Below, one piece after another: positions 27,807 through 36,896 of a DNA stretch of 64,000 bases (position 1 is the first letter of the stretch; each line of letters opens with the position of its first letter). This stretch comes from CAZOZZ01 sp965262425 (GTDB taxonomy: Bacteria; Acidobacteriota; Terriglobia; 20CM-2-55-15). Location of the stretch: assembly GCA_965262425.1 (NCBI GenBank), contig OZ253536.1, forward strand, positions 2,852,001-2,916,000, written 5' to 3'. The translations under genes and the position numbers were made by a program. The notes below the pieces were generated by a model. It was not told where the DNA came from. It saw only the letters and a list, made by a program, of their open reading frames with translations, and did not search any database.

Positions 27807-29556
27807 CCCGCATTTCTCATGAATGGTGCCCAAGACTGCATTTAGGAGAAGGAAAAGGCGTCGGAAGCTGGTTGGCGGGAGCAAAGATGCCGACTGAGCT
27901 GAGAAAGTGGGCCTGGATGAAGGGTGTTGCAGGGAATGGTGAGGTGAAATCGGATTACAGAGACAGCTATCCCGACCAAAGACGGGAAGGTTGGGATGTC
28001 TGAGAAGAAGTGATTAACAGCGCAGAGGGATTTGTTGAAGGTTCGCGTAAATCTGAGCGAACACCGTAGCGTAGGGGTAGCCTCCAGCCATCCGAATCCA
28101 GACTCGACGCACCGTGACATGGATCTGGGCTGCGATCTTGAGCAGCTTCAGGCGAATCGTGGTGCACTGCGCCCGCGCGAATTCGGTACCCTGCAAGCCG
28201 AGCCGTCGCAAGGCCTGCATCAGCATGTACGCCACCGATGAAAGGTAGAGTCGGAGTTGATTGGCGCGCATGGTGGCCGTGCTGGTCCGATCGGCGAACA
28301 ATCCGAGTTGTTGCTCTTTGATCCGGTTTTCCATGTCTCCCCGTGCACAGTAGGTCTGTTCATAGATGTGCCTTGGGGATGTTCGTCCTTTCGGTAACGA
28401 GGTAACGATAAACCGGGGATTGGCGCCCTTGGCCAGATGTTCGGCCTTACCAATGATGCGTCGCTCACGAGTCCAGCTGTCTCGGGTCTGATACAGAAAC
28501 GTCTTAAAGACGCGCGCCGGCTTTCCGGTCCTGTCGAACCGCTTTTTTGCCGTCGCCATCGGAGTTTCAATCGCGGCTAGCAGCCGATTGTTCTTCGCCA
28601 GTCCGATCACGTAATCGACACGGTGTTGGGCCTCGCACCAGGTCAGGATCTCATCGCGGCAGAAACCCGAGTCCCCCCGAATCACGATCTGGACTCTGGG
28701 CCACTTCTGCCGAATCTGTTCCACGATCCGTTCCAGCTCCTCTACCGATCCGTCCGCACCATCGATGTCGGAGCGTCGTAGCCGGGAACACAACACGAAC
28801 TCTCCACAGAAAATATAAAGCGGCAGATAACAATGGTGCCTGTAGTAGCCGTGAAAGAAGCGACCCTCCTGATTCCCGTGTATCAGATCGTCGGTCGCAT
28901 CCAGATCCAGAATGATCTGCCGCGGTGCCCGCCGATGGGCCTGGAGGAACACGTCCACCATCAGCCGATCTATCGCCGCTTCGTCCCGGCCGATCTTCTT
29001 GGTCGGGTGCTTTGCCGCACCCTCGGTCGACAGTTCCAGTCGGTTCAACGTGCTCTTGCCCGCCAGGGCCTTACCTCGATCTCGAGCTTGTTTCCGTGTC
29101 CGGCCCTTCGGATCGGTCTCACCCACCATCACCGCCAGCACCGGATCCGATCGGAGTTGATCGTGGTCGTTCAGATCTTCATAGCCCAAACACAATCCGT
29201 ACACCCGTTGCGACACCAGTTGTTCGATCCCGTGTTCCACAAATCGCGGGTCCCGATAATCCCGGAAACATTCGGCAAACTGTTTCAGGATCCCGGTCCG
29301 TTTTTCCGTTTCTCGTAGCAGCAAACCGCCCGCGTCCGTGCTGATGTCTCCCCCGTCGAATTGCCCCCGGACTTCCCGTGTACCTAATGCGTGATATTGA
29401 ATCGTTTCTGTTTTACACTCTGTCATGACAAAGGCCGCCTCCGTCTTGGCTTGAAAGTTTCTATTCAAAACCTTCTATGCCAGACAGGGCGGCCTTTTTC
29501 GGTCCTTTCCCTTCTTACTCGTTTCGATTTATTTCAAATCTCTTGAGAAATGCGGG
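27807..29556 (-). mobile_element. IS1380-family insertion sequence (1750 bp)
   Basis: Ends are CCCGCATTTCTCATGA and the inverted CCCGCATTTCTCAAGA, typical of IS1380. The 4-bp duplication CTAG lies at 27803-27806 and 29557-29560. Removal restores the kinase codons RLLLERCLEKEAKDR. Confidence 0.93.
28014..29426 (-). CDS. IS1380-family transposase
   Basis: This is a 470-aa DDE transposase. Asp residues lie in ILDLDATDDLIHG and IRGDSGFCRDEIL; the conserved late segment is DMENRIKEQQLGLFADRTS. The ATG at 29426 (MTECKTETIQY) is preferred; an upstream TTG would add 14 residues. Full length and intact. Confidence 0.9.
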   Translation of the reverse strand: MTECKTETIQYHALGTREVRGQFDGGDISTDAGGLLLRETEKRTGILKQFAECFRDYRDPRFVEHGIEQLVSQRVYGLCLGYEDLNDHDQLRSDPVLAVMVGETDPKGRTRKQARDRGKALAGKSTLNRLELSTEGAAKHPTKKIGRDEAAIDRLMVDVFLQAHRRAPRQIILDLDATDDLIHGNQEGRFFHGYYRHHCYLPLYIFCGEFVLCSRLRRSDIDGADGSVEELERIVEQIRQKWPRVQIVIRGDSGFCRDEILTWCEAQHRVDYVIGLAKNNRLLAAIETPMATAKKRFDRTGKPARVFKTFLYQTRDSWTRERRIIGKAEHLAKGANPRFIVTSLPKGRTSPRHIYEQTYCARGDMENRIKEQQLGLFADRTSTATMRANQLRLYLSSVAYMLMQALRRLGLQGTEFARAQCTTIRLKLLKIAAQIHVTVRRVWIRMAGGYPYATVFAQIYANLQQIPLRC

Positions 29557-31570
29557 CTAGAGCGTTGCTTGGAGAAGGAGGCCAAGGACCGTTACCACGA
29601 TGTAGCCGATGTTCGCGTCGACATTCAGACAGTTCTCGCCGACCCGGATGGTGCGATCGTCCAGCCGGTTGCTGAGGCAGCGCTCCCATCGAAGCTGCCG
29701 TGGATCGCGGCTATAGTCTTAGCCGTGATCACGGGAGTGGCTGTATGGAGCCTCACCAACAGGGCACCCAATGAAGTCCGCACCCTAGCGCGCTTTGCGA
29801 TTGACATGCCACCGGACGGCCCCGTCGTCACCACCTATGGCTGGCGAGTGGTGACTATTTCACCCGATGGGAGCCGGATCGCCTACGCAAGTGCCCCAGG
29901 TGGAGCGGCAAGTCGCCAAATCTACATTCGCCACATCGATGAACTGGAGGCCACAGTGCTGCGGGGCACCGAAGGGGGCGGGAGTGCTCCCTTCTTCTCA
30001 CCTGACGGTGAGTCGATCGGTTTCGTTGGGGACACTATGGGCCACACTCTCAAGCGTGTGTCCTCCCTTGGAGGCCCCCCGACGACGATCGGGACGCTTG
30101 ACACACAGCCTCGAGGCATGGAGTGGACAACGGACGGCACCATCCTGTTCAGCCTCCGCACGCGCCCCGGCCTCTTGCGGATTCCGGTGGTCGGTGGAGA
30201 CGTCGAGCAGTTGACGACGGTAGACGAGGAGGCGAATGAAGCGCAGCACGAAGGTGCGAGCCTCCTGCCCGACGGAGATACGGTCCTCTTCTCGATCGCG
30301 TACCAATCCGAGGAGCCTCGACTCGCACGTCTGTCGTTGTCGAGTCGGGAGGTCACACACCTGCGGATAAATGGAAGCGATCCCATGTATTCGCCGACCG
30401 GACATATCGTTTATGCAGTGTCGGACGGCACGTTGGGGGCTGTCGGGTTTGATCTCGACCGGCGCGAGCTGACCAGCACCAACCCGGTTCCGGTCCAGGA
30501 CAACGTGAACACCGGTATTGGAGGCCGCACGGGAAACTTCGGATTGGCTGCGAACGGCTCGCTCGTCTATCTGCAGGGGACTGCCGACGTCACCTCGAGG
30601 TTGGTGTGGGTCGACAGGCACGGGGCCGTCGAGCCCGTCGGAGACTTTCCCGAGGCCGCGTATAACCAGCCACGCTTATCCCCTGACGGAAGGCGGGCAT
30701 TGCTTGGAATCGGAGAACCTGGAATCGGAGACGCTGAGCGAGACATCTGGGTTTATGAACTCGAGCGCGGTGGCCGGATCCCTCTGACCAGAGATGGGGT
30801 GAGTCTCAGAAGTGTCTGGTCCACGGATGGTGCGGAGGTGGCCTTCACCTCGGCGCGGTCCGGGATCGACAATATCTTCGTCCAGCCATCGGATGGCAGC
30901 GGCGAAGCACGGAAGCTCACAGATAGTGAATACGGTTCCCACGTCGATGCCTGGTCCGTCGATGGAACCCTGTCCTTCCACCGGCATGGCAGCCTCCCGG
31001 ACCGGGTAGACACAGACGTCTTGACGATTTCAGACGACGGAGGGGAAGAGCAGGTCTTTCTTGGAGGTGCATTTTACGAGGCCACTGCGGTCTTCTCTCC
31101 TGACGGAAACTGGGTGGCATATCGGTCGAATGAATCCGGTCAGGACGATATCTATATCACGGCGTACCCGGGTCCCGGGGGAAGGTTCCCGGTGTCCACC
31201 GATGGAGGGACGCAGCCGGTATGGGCCCGGAACGGGGAATTGTTTTACCGGAGCTTGGACGGCAACACGATGATGGGCGTTCGAGTGTCCACCGAAGCGA
31301 CGCTGGATATCGGAGTGCCCGAAGTCGTCTTCCAAGGTCGGTATGTTTTAGGCCCCGCAGGCCCGCGAGCGAACTACGACGTGACGGCTGGCGGCCAACA
31401 GTTCCTCATGATCTCGGCTGGTGAAACCGACTCTGTACAGAATCAGATCAACGTCGTCCTGAACTGGTTCGAAGAACTGAAAGAATTGGTGCCGGTTCCG
31501 TAGCCGTCGCTCTTTTCGAGCCCTTCGACTCAACAAACCTCTCGGTTCGTTATCCTGCTTCAATCCACAT

Positions 31571-31668
31571 GATCGTAAAGTCGTCAAACCGGACTTCTGA
31601 ATCCTGGTCGACATTTCGCCGGGTTCGACGGATCCACTTTTCCGTGTCGGCGGTAGTACGGCCGGGTG
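31571..31668 (+). repeat. Kinase-associated intergenic repeat, copy
   Basis: This divergent copy of an intergenic module precedes the promoter of the next kinase gene. It includes GTCGTCAAACCGGA and GGCGGTAGTACGGCCGGGTG. Its relatives are at 34458, 40989, 46602, 47832 and 52778. Confidence 0.55.
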
Positions 31669-31677
31669 CCTTCCTGA

Positions 31678-31706
31678 TTGACCCCAACTCCCGCCTTTCG
31701 TATCAT
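31678..31706 (+). promoter_or_regulatory. Kinase-module promoter (TTGACC-17-TATCAT)
   Basis: TTGACC at 31678-31683, a 17-base spacer and TATCAT at 31701-31706, 40 bases before the ATG of the intact kinase. Almost identical to the boxes at 25816 and 36630, including the following CTACGGAGTTTTTC. Confidence 0.78.
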
Positions 31707-31746
31707 CTACGGAGTTTTTCACGGATCGCTCCAAGACACCTAAACG

Positions 31747-34389
31747 ATGCAACCTGGTACGCAGCTTGGCCACTACGAGATCGTCTCCCCGCTCGGCAAG
31801 GGGGGTATGGGAGAGGTGTGGCGTGCCAGGGATTCCACGCTCGGGCGTGAGGTCGCCATTAAGACACTGCCCGAAGAGTTCGCCAGGGACGAAGAACGCC
31901 TCGCGCGATTTGAGCGTGAGGCGAAGCTGCTGGCCTCGCTGAACCATCCGAACATAGCAACGATCCACGGTCTGGAAGAAGACAACGGCACACGGTTCCT
32001 GGTCCTTGAACTGGTCGAAGGCGACACGCTCGCCGACCAGTTGAAGCGCGGTGCCATCCCTGTTGAAGAATCCCTCAAGCTTGCCCTCCAGATCGCGGAG
32101 GCCCTCGAAGCCGCGCACGAGAAAGGCGTCATCCATCGTGACCTGAAGCCAGCCAACATCAAGGTCACCCCCGACGGCAAGATCAAGGTATTGGATTTCG
32201 GATTGGCGAAAGCGTTTGAAGGCGGTGGGAGATCGGTGAACCCGTCCCAAATGCAAACCGCAACGGTTCCCGAACCCACCCTCGCAGGAACCATTCTCGG
32301 AACGCCAGCATACATGAGTCCGGAGCAGGCACGCGGTCGGGAAGTCGACAAACGAACCGACATCTGGTCGTTCGGCTGTGTGCTGTACGAGATGCTGACC
32401 CGAAAGCGTGCGTTTGACGCAGGTTCGGCGACGGACATCATCGCCCGCGTCGTCAGAGATGATCCGGACTGGGATGCTCTACCCGCATTGCAGCCCTCGA
32501 TCCGAAAGCTCCTCAAACGCTGTTTGCTCAAAGATCCGACCGGACGTCTCCGCGATGTCGGCGATGCGCGGATCGAGATAGAGGATTCTGAGCGAGCAGG
32601 GGAGGTGCCCCCGGCGCCGTCGCCGATCCAGAGTCGCGAAAAGTACTGGCAGGCGCTGACCGCAGTCCTGGGAGTCGTTCTCGTGGTTATCCTAGTCCGG
32701 TCGAATCTTCCGGTGGAGACTCCGGCCAAACAGGTCTTTCGTAGTGAGCTCGTACTGCCCATCAAAGGTGTATTGGGCAAGGATACCGGATCAGGTTCGA
32801 CGATTCTGATCTCGCCGGACGGCTCTCATGTTGTCCACCCCGGTCCTGGAATTGGGCAGGGGGTTCGCTTGCTTCCGCTCTCTAGTCTCGAGCCCCAGGC
32901 TCCACTGCTTGAGCGGTTTTGGTCGCCGACGATATTCTCCGCAGACGGGCAGTGGCTTCTCTACTCTAGTACCTTGGCTGGGGAAATGAATCGAATACCG
33001 ATCAACGGGGGTGCGTCAAGCCGTGTCGCCGATGCCCTATACATCGGCGGGGCAACGTGGGGCAGTGACGATACCATCGTCTTTTCGCCAGACCAGACGT
33101 CCTCTCTCTGGGTGGTCTCGGAAGGAGGAGAGGCACAGCCGCTGACCACACTGGCGGACGATGAGGAAAGCCATCGTTGGCCGGATCTCCTTCCCGACAA
33201 CCGCGCCGTCCTGTTCACCGTCAGGAAGAAGAGCCAAAGGGTCGACGACGACCAGATTGCGGTCTATTCATTCGATGACGAGAGCACGCGGTACCTGTTT
33301 CCAGGCGCGAATCCCCACTACAGCCCGACCGGACACCTGGTCTACGCTCGAGGGAATGCTCTCTTTGCCGCGCGATTCGATCCGGTCACGATGGAAGTGG
33401 GCACTCCCGTATCCGTCGTCGAAGACGTGTTGCGATCCCAGTACGGCGGGGCGCAATACAGCTTCTCGGATACCGGAACGCTGGTTTACGTTCCAGCTGA
33501 CACGCCGGAACCTGAGAACAGGTTGGTGTGGGTCAACAGGGAAGGCAACGCCGAACCTGTCAGCGGTGCTGAGCCTCGGTATTACGGCCCAGCGCCGAGA
33601 CTGTCTCCCGATGGAAAGAAGATCGCGTTTTCCGTAGACTCCCATTTCGGTTGGGGCCAGGACATCTCGATCCACGACCTGGAAACGGGGCTTTCCAGCC
33701 AACTCACGTTCAGCGGGAACAGCGAGCTCGCCGCCTTACCGCTCTGGACCCCGGACAGCGCTGAAATCATGTATTACAAGGCAGTGGGCGCCCACGGCAT
33801 GAAGGCTGTCGACGGAACCGAACCGTCTCGCAAGCCGCTCGCCTCAAGCGGCATCGCGCACCCGAGTTCGTATTCGCGAGATGGAGACCTGGCAATCGCA
33901 CAGCCGGGACCGGACGGCTCCATGGACATCGTGATTCATGCCGACGGGGCAACCGAGACATTCGTCGCGACCGCGGCGCAGGAGCAAGCGCCGATGTTTT
34001 CTCCCGACGGCCGGTGGATCGCTTACCAGTCCGATCGTTTAGGACAGACCGAGATCTGGGTGCGTAACTACCCGGCCACTCCCGAACAACCGATCAGGAT
34101 TTCAGAGGGTGGAGGAACCGAGCCGGTGTGGGCGCGTGACGGAACAGAAATCTACTACCGGAACGGTGACACGATGATGGCGGCCCAAGTTGCGACGGGA
34201 CCGTTCAGGGTTCTCGAACGGATCCCGCCTTTTGAAGGTCGATACTTGACGGGATTCATTACTCCCGGGTACGACGTCGCCGCTGACGGTCGCTTCCTGA
34301 TGGTTCAAGAAGACCCGGACAATTCCGTACGCGTGATCATGGTCCTGAACTGGTTTGAAGAGCTAAAGAATCGGGTGCCGACGAATTGA
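31747..34389 (+). CDS. Transmembrane Ser/Thr kinase with PD40 beta-propeller (intact)
   Basis: This is an 880-aa sensor kinase. The cytoplasmic kinase domain spans about 8-275: glycine loop GKGGMG (17-22), ATP lysine in VAIK (K39), catalytic HRDLKPAN (130-137), DFG (150-152) and SPEQ (191-194). A TM helix near 298-318 (ALTAVLGVVLVVILV) is followed by an extracytoplasmic PD40/WD40-like propeller with repeated SPDG blades. The C-terminus is the family tail LNWFEELKNRVPTN. It has its own promoter 40 bases upstream. The ligand or stimulus read by the propeller is unknown. One of only two unbroken members of this family here. Confidence 0.93.
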   Translation: MQPGTQLGHYEIVSPLGKGGMGEVWRARDSTLGREVAIKTLPEEFARDEERLARFEREAKLLASLNHPNIATIHGLEEDNGTRFLVLELVEGDTLADQLKRGAIPVEESLKLALQIAEALEAAHEKGVIHRDLKPANIKVTPDGKIKVLDFGLAKAFEGGGRSVNPSQMQTATVPEPTLAGTILGTPAYMSPEQARGREVDKRTDIWSFGCVLYEMLTRKRAFDAGSATDIIARVVRDDPDWDALPALQPSIRKLLKRCLLKDPTGRLRDVGDARIEIEDSERAGEVPPAPSPIQSREKYWQALTAVLGVVLVVILVRSNLPVETPAKQVFRSELVLPIKGVLGKDTGSGSTILISPDGSHVVHPGPGIGQGVRLLPLSSLEPQAPLLERFWSPTIFSADGQWLLYSSTLAGEMNRIPINGGASSRVADALYIGGATWGSDDTIVFSPDQTSSLWVVSEGGEAQPLTTLADDEESHRWPDLLPDNRAVLFTVRKKSQRVDDDQIAVYSFDDESTRYLFPGANPHYSPTGHLVYARGNALFAARFDPVTMEVGTPVSVVEDVLRSQYGGAQYSFSDTGTLVYVPADTPEPENRLVWVNREGNAEPVSGAEPRYYGPAPRLSPDGKKIAFSVDSHFGWGQDISIHDLETGLSSQLTFSGNSELAALPLWTPDSAEIMYYKAVGAHGMKAVDGTEPSRKPLASSGIAHPSSYSRDGDLAIAQPGPDGSMDIVIHADGATETFVATAAQEQAPMFSPDGRWIAYQSDRLGQTEIWVRNYPATPEQPIRISEGGGTEPVWARDGTEIYYRNGDTMMAAQVATGPFRVLERIPPFEGRYLTGFITPGYDVAADGRFLMVQEDPDNSVRVIMVLNWFEELKNRVPTN

Positions 34390-34457
34390 TCGACCTTCCG
34401 TCTCTGGCCCTTCAACGACTCCTGATCAGGGTTGTAGGAATTCCACATCCCCAGTAA

Positions 34458-34520
34458 GTCGCGAACCCGTACATGTGGAAATGTCGGCATCGCATCGGCC
34501 CGAATGTTGGCACAAGTCCA
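34458..34520 (+). repeat. Kinase-associated intergenic repeat, copy
   Basis: GTCGCGAACCCGTACATGTG followed by GGAAATGTCGGCATCGCATCGGCC lies 69 bases after the stop of the intact kinase. It is the left part of the module; IS3 copy 1 inserted 29 bases further right. Confidence 0.6.
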
Positions 34521-34637
34521 TCGCCAACCCAGAGAAGTAACTTTCCACTGAGGGGCTCCCCATTCTTCGGACAGAAAATCCCGGATCTTAAGGTGGATCG
34601 CTGCCGTTGAAATGGGTTGATGTTTTACCCGTCGCCG

Positions 34638-34741
34638 AGCCTGTGGGAACTGTGAAAAAGCCGAGTCTCCGAGGCTGTTTTCAAGCCGTTGTGGAAATCC
34701 TTTTTGAGGATTTCCATCAGCGGCGGCAGTTTCCACAGGCT
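34638..34741 (+). ncRNA. Three-way-junction structured element, copy A
   Basis: The outer stem pairs AGCCTGTGGGAACTG (34638-34652) with CAGTTTCCACAGGCT (34727-34741). Inside are two hairpins: AAAGCC with GGCTGTTT, and GGAAATCCT / AGGATTTCC with a TTTTG loop. It lies in the noncoding part of IS3 copy 1, 3' of the transposase. Four relatives sit in other IS. Whether it acts as RNA or as DNA is unknown. Confidence 0.6.
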
Positions 34742-34828
34742 GCAGCTTTCTTTCTTTTTTGGTTCTCTTTTCTTTCTTTTCGCCTCCGATAAACACTTCC
34801 AGAGAAAAGATCGCGCCAGGATCGCCTG

Positions 34829-35749
34829 TCAACGGCGTTCGCCGTCTGGGGCAACCTGGAGTATGGCTGCTTTCTTGACCGATGCCGTACTCCTCGTACT
34901 TTGAAAGTACATCGCCTCGGGTGTCTGATAGTCGAATACCTGATGACCGCGTTCCTGATTGTAAAATCTGAAATAGACAGTCAGGTTCGAGACCGCCTCG
35001 GGAACGCTCATGTAGTCCTTCAGGTACACTTCCTCGTACTTCACCGTTCGCCATAGACGTTCGACGAAAATGTTGTCCAGGAACCGGCCCCGGCCGTCCA
35101 TGCTGATCCGGATGCCCTCGCCTTCGAGTCGGCTCGTAAACGCATCGCTGGTGAACTGAGAACCCTGATCCGAGTTGAAGATCTCCGGTTGCGCATGCCT
35201 CAGGGCCCAGTCCAATGCCGACACGCAGAAAGCGCTGTCCATCGATACTGAAACCTCCCAGGCCAGCACATACCGGCTGTACCAGTCCATGATCGCCACC
35301 AGATAGATAAACCCCTGCCGCAGACGGATATACGTGATATCGGTGGCCCACACCATGTCTGGGCGATCGATCCTCAGCCCCCGTAGCTGGTACGGATAGA
35401 TCCGATGTCCCGGTGCCGGCGTCGACAACCGCGGTTTGGGATAGATCGCTTCCAGTCCCATCTGCCGCATGAGCCGTCGTACTCGTTTCGCATTGACCCG
35501 GTGACCTTGATTCTCCAGCCAGTGAGTCATCCGCCGCACGCCGTAGAACGGCGTCCGTGTGTACTGCTCGTCCAACAGACGCATCAACTCCAGGTTCTCG
35601 GCGCTCTCGCCAACAGGCGTGTAGTAGAGTCCCGACCGGGACACTCCCGCCAACCGGCACTGCTCGGTGATGCTCAGTTTCTTGTCGCTTGATTCGATCC
35701 ATGGCCGTCGTTGTCCTAACGTGAAAGTCCGGACTTTTTTTTCAACCAA
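34829..35749 (-). CDS. IS3-family transposase OrfB
   Basis: This is the 306-aa rve integrase core with DDE residues in WATDITYIRLRQG, IFNSDQGSQFTS and FVERLWRTVKYEEV. It overlaps orfA in the -1 frame. An A8 run on the coding strand (35735-35742) just inside the overlap is a standard slippery site, so the active product is probably the OrfAB fusion made by -1 frameshifting. Confidence 0.92.
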   Translation of the reverse strand: MVEKKVRTFTLGQRRPWIESSDKKLSITEQCRLAGVSRSGLYYTPVGESAENLELMRLLDEQYTRTPFYGVRRMTHWLENQGHRVNAKRVRRLMRQMGLEAIYPKPRLSTPAPGHRIYPYQLRGLRIDRPDMVWATDITYIRLRQGFIYLVAIMDWYSRYVLAWEVSVSMDSAFCVSALDWALRHAQPEIFNSDQGSQFTSDAFTSRLEGEGIRISMDGRGRFLDNIFVERLWRTVKYEEVYLKDYMSVPEAVSNLTVYFRFYNQERGHQVFDYQTPEAMYFQSTRSTASVKKAAILQVAPDGERR

Positions 35750-36009
35750 TCCACCTCGACGTGCAACTTTCCGATCTCTTGGTAAAGTTCGGTCCGGACT
35801 TCTTCATCGGCTTCCATCGATTGTGTCTTCCCGTTCGAGAAGATCTCCGATGCGCCATCGAGCAACTGCTTCTTCCACTTTGTCACCATATTCGGGTGGA
35901 CCCCGTAGTTGGAGGCGATCTCCTGGATCGTTCGCTGTCCCTTCACCGCCTCCACCGCGATCTTCGCCTTCAGATCGGCGCTGTACTGCTTCCTCTGTCT
36001 CTTCTTCAT
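35716..36009 (-). CDS. IS3-family transposase OrfA (HTH)
   Basis: This is a 97-aa protein with a helix-turn-helix (TIQEIASNYGVHPNMVTKWK, about 27-46) and a C-terminal coiled-coil segment. AGAGGCAG precedes the ATG. It feeds into orfB by the A8 slippery run. Confidence 0.9.
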   Translation of the reverse strand: MKKRQRKQYSADLKAKIAVEAVKGQRTIQEIASNYGVHPNMVTKWKKQLLDGASEIFSNGKTQSMEADEEVRTELYQEIGKLHVEVDWLKKKSGLSR

Positions 36010-36148
36010 CTGCCTCTCCCGAGGCAGCGATTTTACACCTTAGCGACCTGTCCGAATTTTGGGGAGCACCTCACACCTCGACCCGGATCAACGATCATGC
36101 TCGGTAGGATCGACCACCTTAGCCAATCAGAAGGAAAGGAGGCGAAGG

Positions 36149-36544
36149 ATGCCTGCGGGAGATGCACACAGAACATGGTTTCCGGAGATGGTCGAAGAAC
36201 TTCGCCGCCGGTGGAAGCCTGACTCGCCGTTTCGCGAGCTGATCGAACTGTCCGACAATCTCGATCTGCAGGTGACTCAGATTCGAACCGAGCGCCATAT
36301 CCGCCCTCCGATGATTCGTTGCTCAAAGTGTGGCCACAGCGGACGCGCGGCCGAACCTCGCGTCAGTGTGCGTGCGGTCATTCTTGCGGCATCCAGATTC
36401 GGGATCGAATCTCAAACCGTTATAAGAGCGGTTGAGCGTAGATGGGCCAAGTACAGGACCGAGAACGAACTCGATCTCTATGGTAAGTCCGACGGATCGC
36501 AGGAGGACAAATCCTCTGTGGAAAAAGAGGTTTGCGAGCACTAG
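36149..36544 (+). CDS. Small conserved protein with a zinc-knuckle-like motif
   Basis: This is a 131-aa soluble protein. AAAGGAGG lies seven bases before the ATG. The N-terminus is DAHRTWFPEMVEELRRRW, a middle IRTERHIRPP is followed by a CSKCGH knuckle (about 65-70), and a helical C-terminus ends in a charged tail. I recognise it as a recurring hypothetical protein but know no function. A single CxxC is visible, so a metal site would need other ligands or a dimer. It sits alone between an IS and a kinase gene. Confidence 0.7.
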   Translation: MPAGDAHRTWFPEMVEELRRRWKPDSPFRELIELSDNLDLQVTQIRTERHIRPPMIRCSKCGHSGRAAEPRVSVRAVILAASRFGIESQTVIRAVERRWAKYRTENELDLYGKSDGSQEDKSSVEKEVCEH

Positions 36545-36629
36545 TCCAATTGGGAGTGCCGACAAAACACTGCACTTCTCAGTCTCCGACATTGCGGTTT
36601 GCAAGCAAGTGAGCAAAGTGACGGATTGA

Positions 36630-36658
36630 TTGACCCCAACTCCCGCCTTTCGTATCAT
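36630..36658 (+). promoter_or_regulatory. Kinase-module promoter (TTGACC-17-TATCAT)
   Basis: TTGACC at 36630-36635 and TATCAT at 36653-36658 with a 17-base spacer, 42 bases ahead of the third kinase gene. Confidence 0.78.
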
Positions 36659-36896
36659 CTACGGAGTTTTTCGGGGATCGCCCCAAGAGACGCTTAAACG
36701 ATGCAACCTGGCACGCAGCTTGGCCACTACGAGATCGTCTCCGCCCTCGGCAAGGGTGGCATGGGTGAGGTGTGGCGTGCCCGCGATCAGAAACTCGGAC
36801 GCGAGGTTGCCATCAAGACCCTCCCGGAAGAATTCGCCAGAGATGAAGAGCGTCTGGCCCGGTTCGAGCGTGAAGCCAAACTGCTAGTGGTCCCCG

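Larger units (their letters stand above)
25885..31503 (+). pseudogene. Ser/Thr kinase with PD40 propeller, interrupted by IS630 and IS1380
   Basis: The start MQPGTQLGHYEILSALGKGG leads into a complete kinase N-lobe with VAIK, HRDLKPAN and DFGLA. The gene is cut after QQGVIL at 26433 by IS630, resumes GTAAYMSPEQA at 27587, is cut again after HPRIRLL near 27806 by IS1380, and resumes ERCLEKEAKDRYHDVADV at 29561. A TM helix (LPWIAAIVLAVITGVAVWSL) and a WD40-like PD40 propeller follow, ending NWFEELKELVPVP. Removing both elements plus one TA and one CTAG leaves 2712 nt, exactly 904 codons. The intact ancestor was a 903-aa transmembrane sensor kinase. As it stands it is split into three pieces. 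Confidence 0.92.
34549..36073 (-). mobile_element. IS3-family insertion sequence, copy 1 (1525 bp)
   Basis: Ends are TGAGGGGCTCCCCATTCTTC and the inverted TGAGGTGCTCCCCAAAATTC, continuing GGACAG in both. A 3-bp duplication CAC lies at 34546-34548 and 36074-36076. It carries orfA, orfB and, beyond orfB, one copy of the three-way-junction element. Confidence 0.9.
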
